Below are positions 24,755 to 33,540 of a stretch of 57,405 nt of DNA, piece by piece; the first letter of the stretch is position 1, and every line of letters begins with the position of its first letter. Position numbers and translations under genes: made by a program. The notes beneath the pieces are model-generated. The model was not told the origin of the DNA. It saw nothing but the letters and a program-made list of their open reading frames with translations, and did not search any database. Origin of the DNA: an uncultured Eubacteriales bacterium (GTDB lineage Bacteria > Bacillota > Clostridia > Christensenellales > Aristaeellaceae); contig CACWZP010000020.1 in the NCBI GenBank assembly GCA_902765395.1, forward strand, positions 1 to 57,405, read 5' to 3'.

Positions 24755-25822
24755 ATGAAGAAGAGTACGAAGAATTTTATCAACCTGGTCCTGCTGGCGC
24801 TGCTGTTCGTGGCCGTGTGGCTGATCGAGCGCTTCGCCGGGGCCTCCAGCATGCTGGTAACGGTTTTGAAGAAGGGCGCCATCTACGCGGTGATCGCCGT
24901 GTCCATGAACCTGCTGAACGGCTTCACGGGCCTTTTCTCCCTGGGCCAGGCGGGCTTCATGCTGGTGGGCGCCTATACCTACGCGGTGCTGACCATTCCG
25001 GTGGCCAAGCGCGTGGCCGTGTACCAGATGTACGCCGGCGGCGCGATCCACTTCCAGCTGCCCTGGATTGTGGGCATCCTGCTGGCAGGCGTGATGGCGG
25101 CGCTGCTGGCCGCGCTGATCGGCCTGCCGGTGCTGCGGCTGAAGAGCGACTATCTGGCCATCGCCACGCTGGGCTTCGCGGAGATCATCCGCGCCATCAT
25201 CCAGTATGAGAAGCTGGGGCCGATCACCAACGGCTCGCTGCTGCTCAAGACCTATCCCACGTTCTCCTCGGTGCTGTTCCCCTTCGCGGCGGCGACGATC
25301 TGCATCGGCATCATCGTGCTGTTGATCAACTCCACCTATGGGCGCGCCTTCAAGGCCATCCGCGACGATGAGATCGCCGCCGAGGCCATGGGCATCAACC
25401 TGTTCCGGCACAAGCAGATGGCCTTCGTCATCAGCTCGTTCTTCGCGGGCGTGGGCGGCGCGCTGCTGGCCATGTACCAGGGCACGCTGCAGGCCAACGC
25501 CTTCAAGTCGGCCATGACCTATGAGATATTGCTGATCGTGGTCATCGGCGGCATGGGCTCCGTCACCGGCAGCGTGCTGGCCTCGTTCCTGTTCATCACG
25601 GCCAGCGAGTGGTGGCTGCGCTTCCTGGACTCCGAGCAGTTCATCGGCTCCTTCCAGGTGCCGCTGCTGCGCTCCGGCTTCCGCATGGTGGTGTTCTCGA
25701 TCGTCATCATGGTGGTGGTGCTGTTCTTCCGCAAGGGCATCATGGGCGACCGGGAGTTTGACATCGAGGGCATCGCGAAGTGGTGCCACAGGCGATTCGG
25801 GAAGGGAGGCGCGAAGGCATGA
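24755..25822 (+). CDS. livM: Branched-chain amino-acid ABC permease LivM
   Basis: 355 residues from the ATG at 24755 (aggtg 6 nt upstream); a GTG at 24746 directly after the livH stop would add three residues. Polytopic, with SMNLLNGFTGLFSLGQAGFMLVGAY, LRLKSDYLAIATLGFAEIIR and GGMGSVTGSVL typical of LivM. Its stop overlaps the start of livG (ATGA). Confidence 0.92.
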   Translation: MKKSTKNFINLVLLALLFVAVWLIERFAGASSMLVTVLKKGAIYAVIAVSMNLLNGFTGLFSLGQAGFMLVGAYTYAVLTIPVAKRVAVYQMYAGGAIHFQLPWIVGILLAGVMAALLAALIGLPVLRLKSDYLAIATLGFAEIIRAIIQYEKLGPITNGSLLLKTYPTFSSVLFPFAAATICIGIIVLLINSTYGRAFKAIRDDEIAAEAMGINLFRHKQMAFVISSFFAGVGGALLAMYQGTLQANAFKSAMTYEILLIVVIGGMGSVTGSVLASFLFITASEWWLRFLDSEQFIGSFQVPLLRSGFRMVVFSIVIMVVVLFFRKGIMGDREFDIEGIAKWCHRRFGKGGAKA

Positions 25823-26673
25823 GTGAAAACGTGCTGCACGTGGAAAGCATCACCATGCAGTTTGGCGGCGTGGTGGCCATCAACAACCTCTCCATGGAGA
25901 TCAACAAGGGCGAGATCGTGGCCCTGATCGGCCCCAACGGCGCCGGCAAGACCACCGCCTTCAACTGCATCACCGGCGTGTACGAGCCCACCAACGGCCT
26001 GGTTTCCTTCAATGGCGAGGTGATCGTGCGCAACCATCCCTCCGGCAAGATGAAGAAGCTGTACGCCGGCGAGAATGCCGACAAGTACCCGGAGAAGCCC
26101 GTCAGCCTGACCCCGGACAGGATTACCCATCTGGGCATTGCCCGCACCTTCCAGAACATCCGGCTGTTCAAGTCCCAGACGGTGTTCGACAACGTGCTGA
26201 TCGCCAAGCACCTGCGCCGCACCAGCAACGTGTTCACCGCCACCTTCCGGCTGAACATGAAGGAAGAAAAGCGCATGCGCGCCGAGACGCTGGAGCTTTT
26301 GAAGATCGTGGGCCTGGAGGGCGTGAAGGACGAGCTGGCCACGTCCCTGCCCTATGGACAGCAGCGGCGGCTGGAGATCGCCCGCGCGCTGGCCACCCAG
26401 CCGACGCTTCTGCTGTTGGACGAGCCCGCTGCCGGCATGAACCCCCAGGAGACCGAGGAGCTGGGCGAGTTCATCAAGGAGATCAAGGACAGGTTCAACC
26501 TGACGGTGTTCCTGATCGAGCACCACATGAACCTGGTCATGGGCATCTCCGACCGCATCTACGTCATCGACTTCGGCAAGCAGATCGCCGAGGGCACGCC
26601 CGCCGAGATCCAGGACAACCCCGCGGTCATCGCGGCCTATCTGGGCGTGGACGAGGAAGAGGAGGTGCAGTAG
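25819..26673 (+). CDS. livG: Branched-chain amino-acid ABC ATP-binding protein LivG
   Basis: 284 residues: Walker A GPNGAGKTT, signature-region LPYGQQRRLEIARALA, Walker B LLLLDEPAAGMNP, switch EHHMNLVMGISDRI, with the extended insertion between Walker A and signature that is typical of LivG. Starts inside the livM stop (ATGA overlap) after ggaggcgcgaaggc. Confidence 0.94.
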   Translation: MSENVLHVESITMQFGGVVAINNLSMEINKGEIVALIGPNGAGKTTAFNCITGVYEPTNGLVSFNGEVIVRNHPSGKMKKLYAGENADKYPEKPVSLTPDRITHLGIARTFQNIRLFKSQTVFDNVLIAKHLRRTSNVFTATFRLNMKEEKRMRAETLELLKIVGLEGVKDELATSLPYGQQRRLEIARALATQPTLLLLDEPAAGMNPQETEELGEFIKEIKDRFNLTVFLIEHHMNLVMGISDRIYVIDFGKQIAEGTPAEIQDNPAVIAAYLGVDEEEEVQ

Positions 26674-26674
26674 C

Positions 26675-27394
26675 ATGAGCATGCTGAAAGTGAAGGACCT
26701 GAAGGTCAACTACGGCGGCATCGAGGCCCTGAAGGGCATTTCCTTCGACGTGGAGCAGGGCCAGATCGTCACGCTGATCGGCGCCAACGGCGCGGGCAAG
26801 AGCACCACGCTGCGGGCCATCAGCGGCCTGGTGAAGACCGCCTCCGGCGCCATCAACTTCATGGGGCGCGACATCATCCCCTTCAACGCCCAGCAGGTGG
26901 TGGCCGAGGGCATCGCCATGGTGCCGGAGGGGCGGCGGGTGTTCGACAACCTGACCGTGAAGGAGAACCTGAAGATCGGCGCTTATCTGCGCAACGACAG
27001 GGAGGAGATCGAGGCCGGCATCGAGGATATCTACCAGCGCTTCCCCCGGCTGAAGGAGCGCGAGTGGCAGCTGGCGGGCACGCTGTCCGGCGGCGAGCAG
27101 CAGATGCTGGCCGTGGGCCGCGCCATGATGGCCCGTCCGAAGCTGCTGATGATGGACGAGCCGTCCCTGGGCCTGGCGCCGCTGGTGGTGAAGGACATCT
27201 TCTCCATCATCCGCGACCTGAAGAGCGAGGGCATCACGATCCTCTTGATCGAGCAGAACGCCAACGCCGCCCTGCGCTGCGCCGACCAGGCCTACGTGCT
27301 GGAGACCGGCAGCATCACCATGTCCGGCACCGGCGCCGAGCTGCTGGCCGACCAGCGGGTGCGCGACGCGTACCTGGGCTCCACCGCCCGGTAG
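26675..27394 (+). CDS. livF: Branched-chain amino-acid ABC ATP-binding protein LivF
   Basis: 239 residues: Walker A GANGAGKST, VPEGRRVFDNLTVKENL, signature LSGGEQQMLAVGRAMM, Walker B LLMMDEPSLGLAP, EQNANAALRCADQAYVLETG. RBS aggagg 9 nt before the ATG, overlapping the livG stop region. Last gene of the liv unit; a repeat hairpin follows. Confidence 0.94.
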   Translation: MSMLKVKDLKVNYGGIEALKGISFDVEQGQIVTLIGANGAGKSTTLRAISGLVKTASGAINFMGRDIIPFNAQQVVAEGIAMVPEGRRVFDNLTVKENLKIGAYLRNDREEIEAGIEDIYQRFPRLKEREWQLAGTLSGGEQQMLAVGRAMMARPKLLMMDEPSLGLAPLVVKDIFSIIRDLKSEGITILLIEQNANAALRCADQAYVLETGSITMSGTGAELLADQRVRDAYLGSTAR

Positions 27395-27421
27395 AACCGG
27401 GAGCCAATCGCTGCCGCGTGC

Positions 27422-27457
27422 CCAAAAGCTTCCCCACCGCAGTGGGGAGGCCTTTGG
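27422..27457. repeat. CCTCCCCACCGCAGTGGGGAGG hairpin repeat, single module
   Basis: aaaagcttccccaccgcagtggggaggccttt between livF and the EamA gene: one module of the composite repeat. With flanking A and T runs it would also act as a terminator for the liv operon. Confidence 0.65.
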
Positions 27458-27504
27458 CTATCAGGCAACCCCGCATCAAATCTCAACTTAAAGGAACGCC
27501 AACC

Positions 27505-28335
27505 ATGACCAAAAACCGCCTGGGTGCGCTGCAGGTGGCCCTGGCGGCCGCCAGCTGGAGCTTTGCCGGGGTGTTCAGCAAGTCGCTGCCCTGGAACGCG
27601 TGGACCGTGAACGGCGTGCGCTCGCTGGCAGCGGCGGCCATACTGGCCTTCGCCCGGGGCACGCCGAAGGTGAAGCTCACCCGGGGCACCCTGCTGGGCG
27701 CGGCGGGCGTGGCGCTGACCAGCATCCTGTACATGGCCGCCACGAAGCTGACCACCTCCGCCAACGCCATCGTGCTGCAATACGCCATGCCGGTGTTCGT
27801 GATCCTGTTCTCCTGGCTGTTTTACGGCGTCAAGCCCTTAAGGAAGCACGTGGTCATCGCCGCGTTCATACTCTGCGGCGTGATCCTGTGCAGCTGGGAC
27901 GGCCTGCGGGGCGGCAACCCGCTTGGGGACGGCCTGGCCATCCTCTCGGCGGTGACGTTTGCGCTGGTGTTCTTCTGCGGCAGGATGCCCGGGGCCAATC
28001 CCCAGGACTACTCCTACCTGGGCATGATCTTCTGCGCGCCGTTTGCGCTGTGCGCCTTCTTCGACCCCGGCGTGTCCGCCAACCCGGTGCACTGGCTGAT
28101 GGGGCTGGCGCTGGGCCTGTGCCTGGCGGGGGGATACTTCTTCATTTCGAAGTCCATGAACAACGTCTCGCCCATATCGGCGGCGCTGCTGGCCAACCTG
28201 GAGCCGATCCTGAACCCCATCTGGGTGTTCCTGTTCGTGGGCGAAAAGCCCGGGCCGCTGACCATCCTGGGCGCGGTCATCGTGCTGGTGACGGCCACGG
28301 TCTATTCCCTGCTGCCGGCGGGGGAGAACGACTGA
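27505..28335 (+). CDS. EamA/DMT-superfamily permease
   Basis: 276 residues, about ten transmembrane segments in two EamA halves. Typical motifs are ALAAASWSFAGVFSKSLPWNAWTVNGVRSLAAA, KLTTSANAIVLQYAMPVFVILFS in the first half and SPISAALLANLEPILNPIWVFLFVGEKPG in the second. The start follows aaaggaacgccaacc. Drug/metabolite exporters of this family commonly move amino acids or metabolites out of the cell; position after the liv importer and before ThrH is suggestive of amino-acid traffic, but the substrate is unknown. Confidence 0.9.
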   Translation: MTKNRLGALQVALAAASWSFAGVFSKSLPWNAWTVNGVRSLAAAAILAFARGTPKVKLTRGTLLGAAGVALTSILYMAATKLTTSANAIVLQYAMPVFVILFSWLFYGVKPLRKHVVIAAFILCGVILCSWDGLRGGNPLGDGLAILSAVTFALVFFCGRMPGANPQDYSYLGMIFCAPFALCAFFDPGVSANPVHWLMGLALGLCLAGGYFFISKSMNNVSPISAALLANLEPILNPIWVFLFVGEKPGPLTILGAVIVLVTATVYSLLPAGEND

Positions 28336-28422
28336 TGAGAGTTTAGAGTTAAGAGTTTAGATTGGGATGCCCCCTGGCTATTCTCTGAACTTTTGGAAAT
28401 TTGACGGAAAGAGGAATACAAC

Positions 28423-29031
28423 ATGAGTGATCTCAACATCGTCTGCCTGGATCTGGAGGGCGTGCTGGTGCCCGAGATATGGATCGCCTTCTCCGAGGCC
28501 AGCGGCATCCCCGAGCTGCGCCGCACCACCCGGGACGAGCCGGACTACGACAAGCTGATGCGCTGGCGGCTGGGCATCCTGAAGGAGCACGGCCTGAAGC
28601 TGCAGGACATCCAGCGCACCATCGGCACCATCGACCCGCTGCCCGGGGCACGGGAGTTCCTGGACGCGCTGCGCCGGCGCACCCAGGCGGTGATCCTGTC
28701 CGACACCTTCACCCAGTTCGCCAAGCCCCTGATGGAAAAGCTGGGCTGGCCCACGCTGCTGTGCAACGCGCTGGAGGTGGCGGACGACGGCGAGATCACC
28801 GGCTATAAGATCCGCACGGCCCAGTCGAAGCTGTCAACCGTGAAGGCGCTGCAGTCCGTGGGCTTCGACACCATCGCCTGCGGCGACAGCTACAACGACC
28901 TGGGCATGATCCGCGCCAGCAAGGCCGGCTTCCTGTTCCGCAGCACCGAGAAGATCATCGCCGACAACCCCGACCTGAAGGCCTTTGAGGCCTTCGACGA
29001 CCTGCGCGACGCCATCTTCGAGGCACTGTAG
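28423..29031 (+). CDS. thrH: ThrH-type HAD phosphatase (phosphoserine phosphatase / homoserine phosphotransferase)
   Basis: 202 residues. HAD motif I is in the unusual ThrH form CLDLEGVLVPEIWIAF (D10, E12), motif II is S93 in LSDTF, motif IV GDSYND (D155, D159), and TTRDEPDYDKLM plus LKEHGLKLQDIQ match Pseudomonas ThrH closely. The family dephosphorylates phosphoserine and can transfer the phosphate to homoserine. RBS ggaaagagg. The 87-nt gap upstream has a low-complexity tgagagtttagagttaagag tract. Ends in a clear terminator. Confidence 0.92.
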   Translation: MSDLNIVCLDLEGVLVPEIWIAFSEASGIPELRRTTRDEPDYDKLMRWRLGILKEHGLKLQDIQRTIGTIDPLPGAREFLDALRRRTQAVILSDTFTQFAKPLMEKLGWPTLLCNALEVADDGEITGYKIRTAQSKLSTVKALQSVGFDTIACGDSYNDLGMIRASKAGFLFRSTEKIIADNPDLKAFEAFDDLRDAIFEAL

Positions 29032-29044
29032 GGACATCCAAACG

Positions 29045-29103
29045 CAATCCTTTCGACCGTTCGCGCCGCCAAACGCGGATTTCGTCCGAAAGGATTGTTT
29101 TTT
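29045..29103 (+). terminator. Terminator of thrH
   Basis: caatcctttcg (29045-29055) pairs with cgaaaggattg (29087-29097), followed by gtttttt. Confidence 0.8.
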
Positions 29104-29122
29104 GTGCGCAATTTGATATAAT
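29095..29122 (+). promoter_or_regulatory. Promoter of the lipase-WXG pair
   Basis: ttgttt (29095-29100), 16-nt spacer, tga-tataat extended -10 (29117-29122). The -35 overlaps the thrH terminator. Confidence 0.7.
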
Positions 29123-29178
29123 GTCACTTATAGAGGATTCAATCGCCGCGACCGTGCGGCTTGAGGGGAGGACGGCCT

Positions 29179-29874
29179 GTGGAGAGTTTTCCCAATCAGA
29201 ACTGGTCGGCGGAATTCAGCCGGCAGCTCGACGGTTTCAAGAGGGAGACGGAGGAAAAGCTTGCCCAGCGCTACGGGCGGGCGTTCACAATCACCAACAT
29301 GATTGGCAACGCCGGCGTGGAGGAGGTGCAGCTCTTCATCCGGGCCGAGGGCGACGAGCCGCTGGTGTTCACGGCGCGGGTCACCGAGGGTTCGGTGGTT
29401 CGGGACGACTATGTGGCTCGGCTGCGGCTGCGGGAGTGTGAAAGGGCGCTGGAGGCCGAGCTGGCCCGGGCCGGCTGCGAGGCCCTGGTGAGCGCGGCGA
29501 TGCCCCGATGCGACAGCACCGGCCTGCCGGTGGACACGCCCATCGCCCAGCTGCTGGAGCGGGAGGAAGTGTACGGGCTGCTGGCCCGCGTGGCGCTGAA
29601 GGCGCCCGTGGAGAACGGCAGCGCCGTGGAGGACGCGCTGAAGGCTTTGGGGCTGCGGCTGGGCAAGTGGACGGTGTTCAGCGGCTACGCGCTGGACGAG
29701 GCGGGCTTCGAAGCCTGCCGGGAGCTGTTTGCCACCCTGCCGGAGGTCACCGAGGCCATCATCACCGACCTGGATCCCGTGGCGGAGTTCTCGGTGTCCG
29801 TCCGCGACGGCGAATGCGTGGCGACGGACGTGAAGGGCGATGTGCTGAAGGGAGGCGCGTTCAATGGCCGGTAA
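29179..29874 (+). CDS. Unrecognised protein coupled to the lipase-WXG gene
   Basis: 231 residues from a GTG start (29179) set by ggggagg 7 nt upstream. Soluble, acidic, no signal peptide or transmembrane helix. It seems to be two copies of an alpha/beta unit (about residues 1-125 with FTITNMIGNAGVEEVQLFIRAEGDEP, and 126-231 with LGLRLGKWTVFSGYALDEAGFEACRELF). I do not recognise a family. It overlaps the next gene by 11 nt, so both proteins are made together. By position it could be a chaperone, adaptor or immunity partner of the secreted-type lipase; that is inference. Confidence 0.7.
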   Translation: MESFPNQNWSAEFSRQLDGFKRETEEKLAQRYGRAFTITNMIGNAGVEEVQLFIRAEGDEPLVFTARVTEGSVVRDDYVARLRLRECERALEAELARAGCEALVSAAMPRCDSTGLPVDTPIAQLLEREEVYGLLARVALKAPVENGSAVEDALKALGLRLGKWTVFSGYALDEAGFEACRELFATLPEVTEAIITDLDPVAEFSVSVRDGECVATDVKGDVLKGGAFNGR

Positions 29875-31219
29875 GTATACGGATGCTGAGAGCATGACGT
29901 TTTCCAGGATCGCCTATCAGGATCTGAACGACGGCTACCAGATGGCCCTGCGCAGCGGCAAGTATCCCGACGGGAAGGTGCCGCTGAGCGCCCTGCCGCC
30001 CTCGGACATTGCGAAGCTGAAGTCGGAATGCGGCCTTACGGACAGCCAGATCAACAGCTGGAAGCTGGCGGATGTGCACGACACCAACGCCAAGAACGGC
30101 TTTTATGGCTGCGTCGTGGACACCGGCGACGGCCGGGCCGCCGTGGCCTTCCGTGGCAGCGAGGACATGCTGGTGGGCAACAGCGGCGCCGACGACTGGG
30201 CGGACGCCGACTTCAAACTGCTCAACCAGACCCAGACCCGCCAGCAGGCGGAGGTGGACCGCTTCCTGGCGAAGAACAAGGACATGCTCAGCCAGTACGA
30301 CAGCATCTCCACCACGGGCCACTCCCTGGGTGGCAACCTGGCGGAATACGCCGCCATCGTGTCGGACAAGTATGGCCTGGACAAGAAGATCAGCCAGTGC
30401 ACCAGCCTGGACGGCCCCGGCTTCAACAAGGAATTCCTGGCCGAGCACAAGGAGCAGATCGAGAAGATGCGGGACAGGATGACCCACTACAAGTGGAGCC
30501 TGGTGGGCAACTGTCTGGAAGATCCGTCGGGAAAGGACGTTCCCGCCCGCGTGAAGGACGAGGGCGTGAACAAGCCCCTCACCCGCCACGATATGAAATA
30601 CGTGGACGTGGACGAAAACGGGAAAATCAAGAAGAATGACCGCCCTCTGGATATCTTCGATGGCGGCATCGTCAACAATTTCACCACCTGGCTGGACAAG
30701 TTCCCCAAGCCGGTGAAGGACGGCATCGTATTCGTCACCAACACCGTGTTCAACAGCGCCATTCGGGTAATCAAGCCCATCAAGGAGACCGCCGACAAGG
30801 TGGTGGGCTTTTTCAAGGGCTTCTTTGGCAGCGACAAGGGCCATTCCGGCGGCGGCCATTCCGGCGGCGGCCGGCACGACGGGGGCGGCTCCGGCCCGAA
30901 GGACCGGCTGCTGGTGTCCACCGAGGCCATGACGGCCACCATCAACCGCTACAAGGCGGCCCGGGACAGGATGGACGCGGCCGCCAAGGCCATGGATTCG
31001 GCCTGGAACCGGCTGAACAGCGTGTGGGACGGCGTGGCCAAGGTCGCGTTCATGGCCGAGTGGGTGACGCTGATGGGCAACATCCGCAAGAGCGAGCGGG
31101 CCATCGAGAAGTCCATCAACGGCCTGACGAGAACCGTGGAGCTGTTCTCCAGCAACGAGAGCGACCTCTCCGGCCGGGCCCAGAACCTGGATCCCGGCAC
31201 GATCCCGCCGCTGTTCTGA
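29864..31219 (+). CDS. Lipase-like (DUF2974/Mbeg1) protein with C-terminal WXG100-like domain
   Basis: 451 residues, no Sec signal. Residues ~10-250 are an alpha/beta hydrolase of the DUF2974/class 3 lipase type with VVDTGDGRAAVAFRGSE and nucleophile S154 in TTGHSLGGNLAEY. Residues ~320-345 are a Gly/His-rich linker (GHSGGGHSGGG). Residues ~350-430 are a helical hairpin with W388-D-G390 at the turn (NSVWDGVAK), like WXG100/LXG secretion domains but placed at the C-terminus. WXG100 proteins are exported by type VII systems, and lipase effectors are known there, so a T7SS substrate is plausible. No EssC-like ATPase is in the window. RBS ggaggcgcgttca. Confidence 0.75.
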   Translation: MAGKYTDAESMTFSRIAYQDLNDGYQMALRSGKYPDGKVPLSALPPSDIAKLKSECGLTDSQINSWKLADVHDTNAKNGFYGCVVDTGDGRAAVAFRGSEDMLVGNSGADDWADADFKLLNQTQTRQQAEVDRFLAKNKDMLSQYDSISTTGHSLGGNLAEYAAIVSDKYGLDKKISQCTSLDGPGFNKEFLAEHKEQIEKMRDRMTHYKWSLVGNCLEDPSGKDVPARVKDEGVNKPLTRHDMKYVDVDENGKIKKNDRPLDIFDGGIVNNFTTWLDKFPKPVKDGIVFVTNTVFNSAIRVIKPIKETADKVVGFFKGFFGSDKGHSGGGHSGGGRHDGGGSGPKDRLLVSTEAMTATINRYKAARDRMDAAAKAMDSAWNRLNSVWDGVAKVAFMAEWVTLMGNIRKSERAIEKSINGLTRTVELFSSNESDLSGRAQNLDPGTIPPLF

Positions 31220-31232
31220 TCCGCAGCAGCGC

Positions 31233-31664
31233 AAAAAGGGGTTGGTCTCAAAATGAGACAGCCCCAATGAATTGCGCCTTCGTCGCGTGAATTGGCCTGG
31301 CGGCCATGATTTGCCCTTTACGCACCGCCGCCCACGCAAAGCGGGTCGGCGGCAGCGCCGCGCGCATCCTATGGATGCCAGCGCGGGCTGGTCGCGCCTG
31401 CGCGAAAGCGCACCGGCGCGACTGCTATTCGTGCGTGAATTGCGCTCGGTGCCGCTTCCCAATCCGCAGGATTGTGAAGTCGGCATTCCGGAGCATTGAA
31501 TAAGGCGCCATTCAAATCATGCGTGCATACGCAAATCATGTGCGAAGCACAATTCATGGCGCGCAGCGCCAATTCATTGGATATGCACATGATTGATGGA
31601 CGTCGCGCGGGTCGGGGACATCCAACGGATGGCCCCGACAATCATTTTGAGACAGACCTTTTTT
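31233..31664. mobile_element. MITE-like element with imperfect terminal inverted repeats
   Basis: The gap 31220-31679 has no gene. The left end aaaaaggggttggtctcaaa...tga and the right end tcattttgagac-ag-acctttttt are inverted repeats (perfect core gtctcaaaatga / tcattttgagac at 31245-31256 and 31642-31653). The interior is a chain of short palindromes (gaattgcgccttcg, gcgcgcagcgccaattcat, gtgcgaagcac). The element is about 430 bp, non-coding, between a plus-strand and a minus-strand gene. No transposase and no clear target duplication are seen. Confidence 0.6.
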
Positions 31665-31679
31665 GGCGGGTTTCTATGC

Positions 31680-33290
31680 CTACATCACCGGCGCGAACAC
31701 CTTCAGGAGCCATCCGGCCACCCGGTAGGACAGGGGGATGCTCTTCAGGTCCTCCAGGGTGATCTCCTGGCACTTTTTGAGCGTCTCCTGAAAGTCCCGT
31801 TCCACGTCTATCACGGCGGGCGTGTCCCGCAAATAGGCCGCGCACTCAAAGTGCAGGTACAGGCTGCGGTAGTCCAGGTTGATGGTGCCCACCACGGCCT
31901 TGCAGTCGTCGCTGGAGAAGGTCTTGGCGTGGACGAAACCGGGGGTGTATTCGTATATGCGCACGCCCGCCTCCATCAGCTCCCGGTAGTGGGTCTTGGC
32001 CAGGGCGAAGGCGTATTTCTTGTCGGGGATGTGGGGCAGTATGATGGACACGTCCACGCCCCGCTTGGCGGCGAAGGTGAGCGATGTGAGCATCTCGCTG
32101 TCCAGGATCAGGTAGGGCGTCATGATGTGCACGTACCGCTGGGCCCGGTTCAGGATGTCCATGTAGACCATTTCGCCCACCTTCTCGGCGTCCAGCGGGC
32201 TGTCGCCGTAGGGCAGAACCCAGCCGGGGGCGTCCACGCGCCAGCCGCCGCTGGGGGCGTCCAGGTAGCGGGCGAAGGCGTCGCCGGTCTCGTTCACGTT
32301 CCACATCTGCAAAAACATCAGCGTGAACGAGCGCACCGCCTCGCCCTCCAGCCTTATGGACACGTCCTTCCAGTGGCCGAAGCGGGAGCCGATGTTGATG
32401 TACTCATCCGCCAGGTTCACGCCGCCGGTATAGGCCACCTTGCCGTCGATCACCAGGATCTTGCGGTGGTCGCGGTTGTTGTAGTGGGTGGAGATCATCG
32501 GCCGGATGGGCGCGAACATCTTGCAGGGGATGCCCAGCTTCTTCAGCATCTCCGGATAGCGGTAGGGCAGGCGGAAGATGGCGCAGGTGCCGTCGTACAT
32601 CACGCGCACCTCCACGCCCTCCTTCTGCTTCTCCTCCAGGATCTTCAGCACCCGGCCCCACATGACGCCCTCGTCGATGATGAAGAACTCCAGGAAGATG
32701 AAGTCCTTCGCGGCGCGCAGGTCGTCCAGCATGGCCTCCATGGATTCCTCGCCGCTGGACAGGTAGTCCACCTTCGTGTTGCCGTAGACGGGGTACCGCC
32801 CGCCGCGGTTCCAGGCATAGCGGGCCAGGCCGGGCAGCTCCTCCGCGGCCTCGGCGGCGCCCTCGGGCATGGGCATCTCCTCCGGCAGGAAGGCGGAGGT
32901 CTCCTTCATCAGCTCGCTCAGCCGGCGGTTCAGCACCCGGTGGCCGATGTCGGATTCCACGAACACGTACAGCGCCATGCCCAGCGCCGGGGCCAGCACC
33001 ACCAGAAGGATCCAGGTGATCTTGGTGGTGGGCTCGGAGGGCTTGTTCACCAGGTGCAGTATGATCCCGCCGTAGAGCACCAGCAGCAGCACATAGTAAT
33101 AGGGCATCCAGCTGCTCAGCGAGCTGAACAGCGCCACCAACAGCACGATCTGCGCCGCCAGCGTCAGCACCACCAGCATCGTGCGCCCGAACACCAGGTT
33201 CAGTATGCCGCGCTTGCTCTTCTGCAGCAGCCGGCGCTCTTCGCCCTCCTGGCTGCTGCGCGTACGGATTTTCTCCTTTTCCTGATCCAT
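31680..33290 (-). CDS. cls: Cardiolipin synthase
   Basis: 536 residues. Two N-terminal transmembrane helices (TMLVVLTLAAQIVLLVALF and YYYVLLLVLYGGIILHLV) and a third amphipathic one precede two phospholipase-D HKD motifs: HRKILVID (H275) and HAKTFSSD (H454). GTINLDYRSLYLHFE after the second motif is typical of Cls. The enzyme joins two phosphatidylglycerols to cardiolipin at the membrane. RBS gagggcaat. A palindrome over the transcription start suggests repression. Confidence 0.94.
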   Translation of the reverse strand: MDQEKEKIRTRSSQEGEERRLLQKSKRGILNLVFGRTMLVVLTLAAQIVLLVALFSSLSSWMPYYYVLLLVLYGGIILHLVNKPSEPTTKITWILLVVLAPALGMALYVFVESDIGHRVLNRRLSELMKETSAFLPEEMPMPEGAAEAAEELPGLARYAWNRGGRYPVYGNTKVDYLSSGEESMEAMLDDLRAAKDFIFLEFFIIDEGVMWGRVLKILEEKQKEGVEVRVMYDGTCAIFRLPYRYPEMLKKLGIPCKMFAPIRPMISTHYNNRDHRKILVIDGKVAYTGGVNLADEYINIGSRFGHWKDVSIRLEGEAVRSFTLMFLQMWNVNETGDAFARYLDAPSGGWRVDAPGWVLPYGDSPLDAEKVGEMVYMDILNRAQRYVHIMTPYLILDSEMLTSLTFAAKRGVDVSIILPHIPDKKYAFALAKTHYRELMEAGVRIYEYTPGFVHAKTFSSDDCKAVVGTINLDYRSLYLHFECAAYLRDTPAVIDVERDFQETLKKCQEITLEDLKSIPLSYRVAGWLLKVFAPVM

Positions 33291-33310
33291 ATTGCCCTCA
33301 ATTTGGTTTG

Positions 33311-33366
33311 ATTTGGCTAATATCCTTCGCCAAATATACTATAGTACTTTTCATGGGAAAAAGCAA
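33311..33366 (-). promoter_or_regulatory. Promoter of cls with palindromic operator
   Basis: Minus strand: ttgctt (33361-33366), 17-nt spacer, tatagt (33338-33343). Immediately downstream, atttggc and gccaaat (33311-33335) form a 7+7 inverted repeat separated by 11 nt, centred a few bases after the expected +1. Confidence 0.6.
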
Positions 33367-33387
33367 GGTTCTTCACGTTTTCTTGAG

Positions 33388-33515
33388 GGATTCCCCTCTC
33401 AGTCAGCCTTCGGCTGCCAGCTCTCCCCCTCACGGGACGAGCCAAGCGCTAAACAAATCCTTGCCTCGCCCCGTGAGGGGGAGAGGCGCCCGAAGGGCGG
33501 AGAGGGGGCACCTGA
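33388..33515. repeat. Large palindromic repeat (ctctccccctcacggg family)
   Basis: cccctctc...cagccttcggctg...ctctccccctcacggg is mirrored by cccgtgagggggagag...cgcccgaagggcg...gagagggg. It forms a three-part cruciform in the otherwise empty 33367-33540 gap. The sequence type is familiar from intergenic regions of gut Clostridia. Confidence 0.65.
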
Positions 33516-33540
33516 TCCCTCAGCTTTCCGTGTAGAGCCA

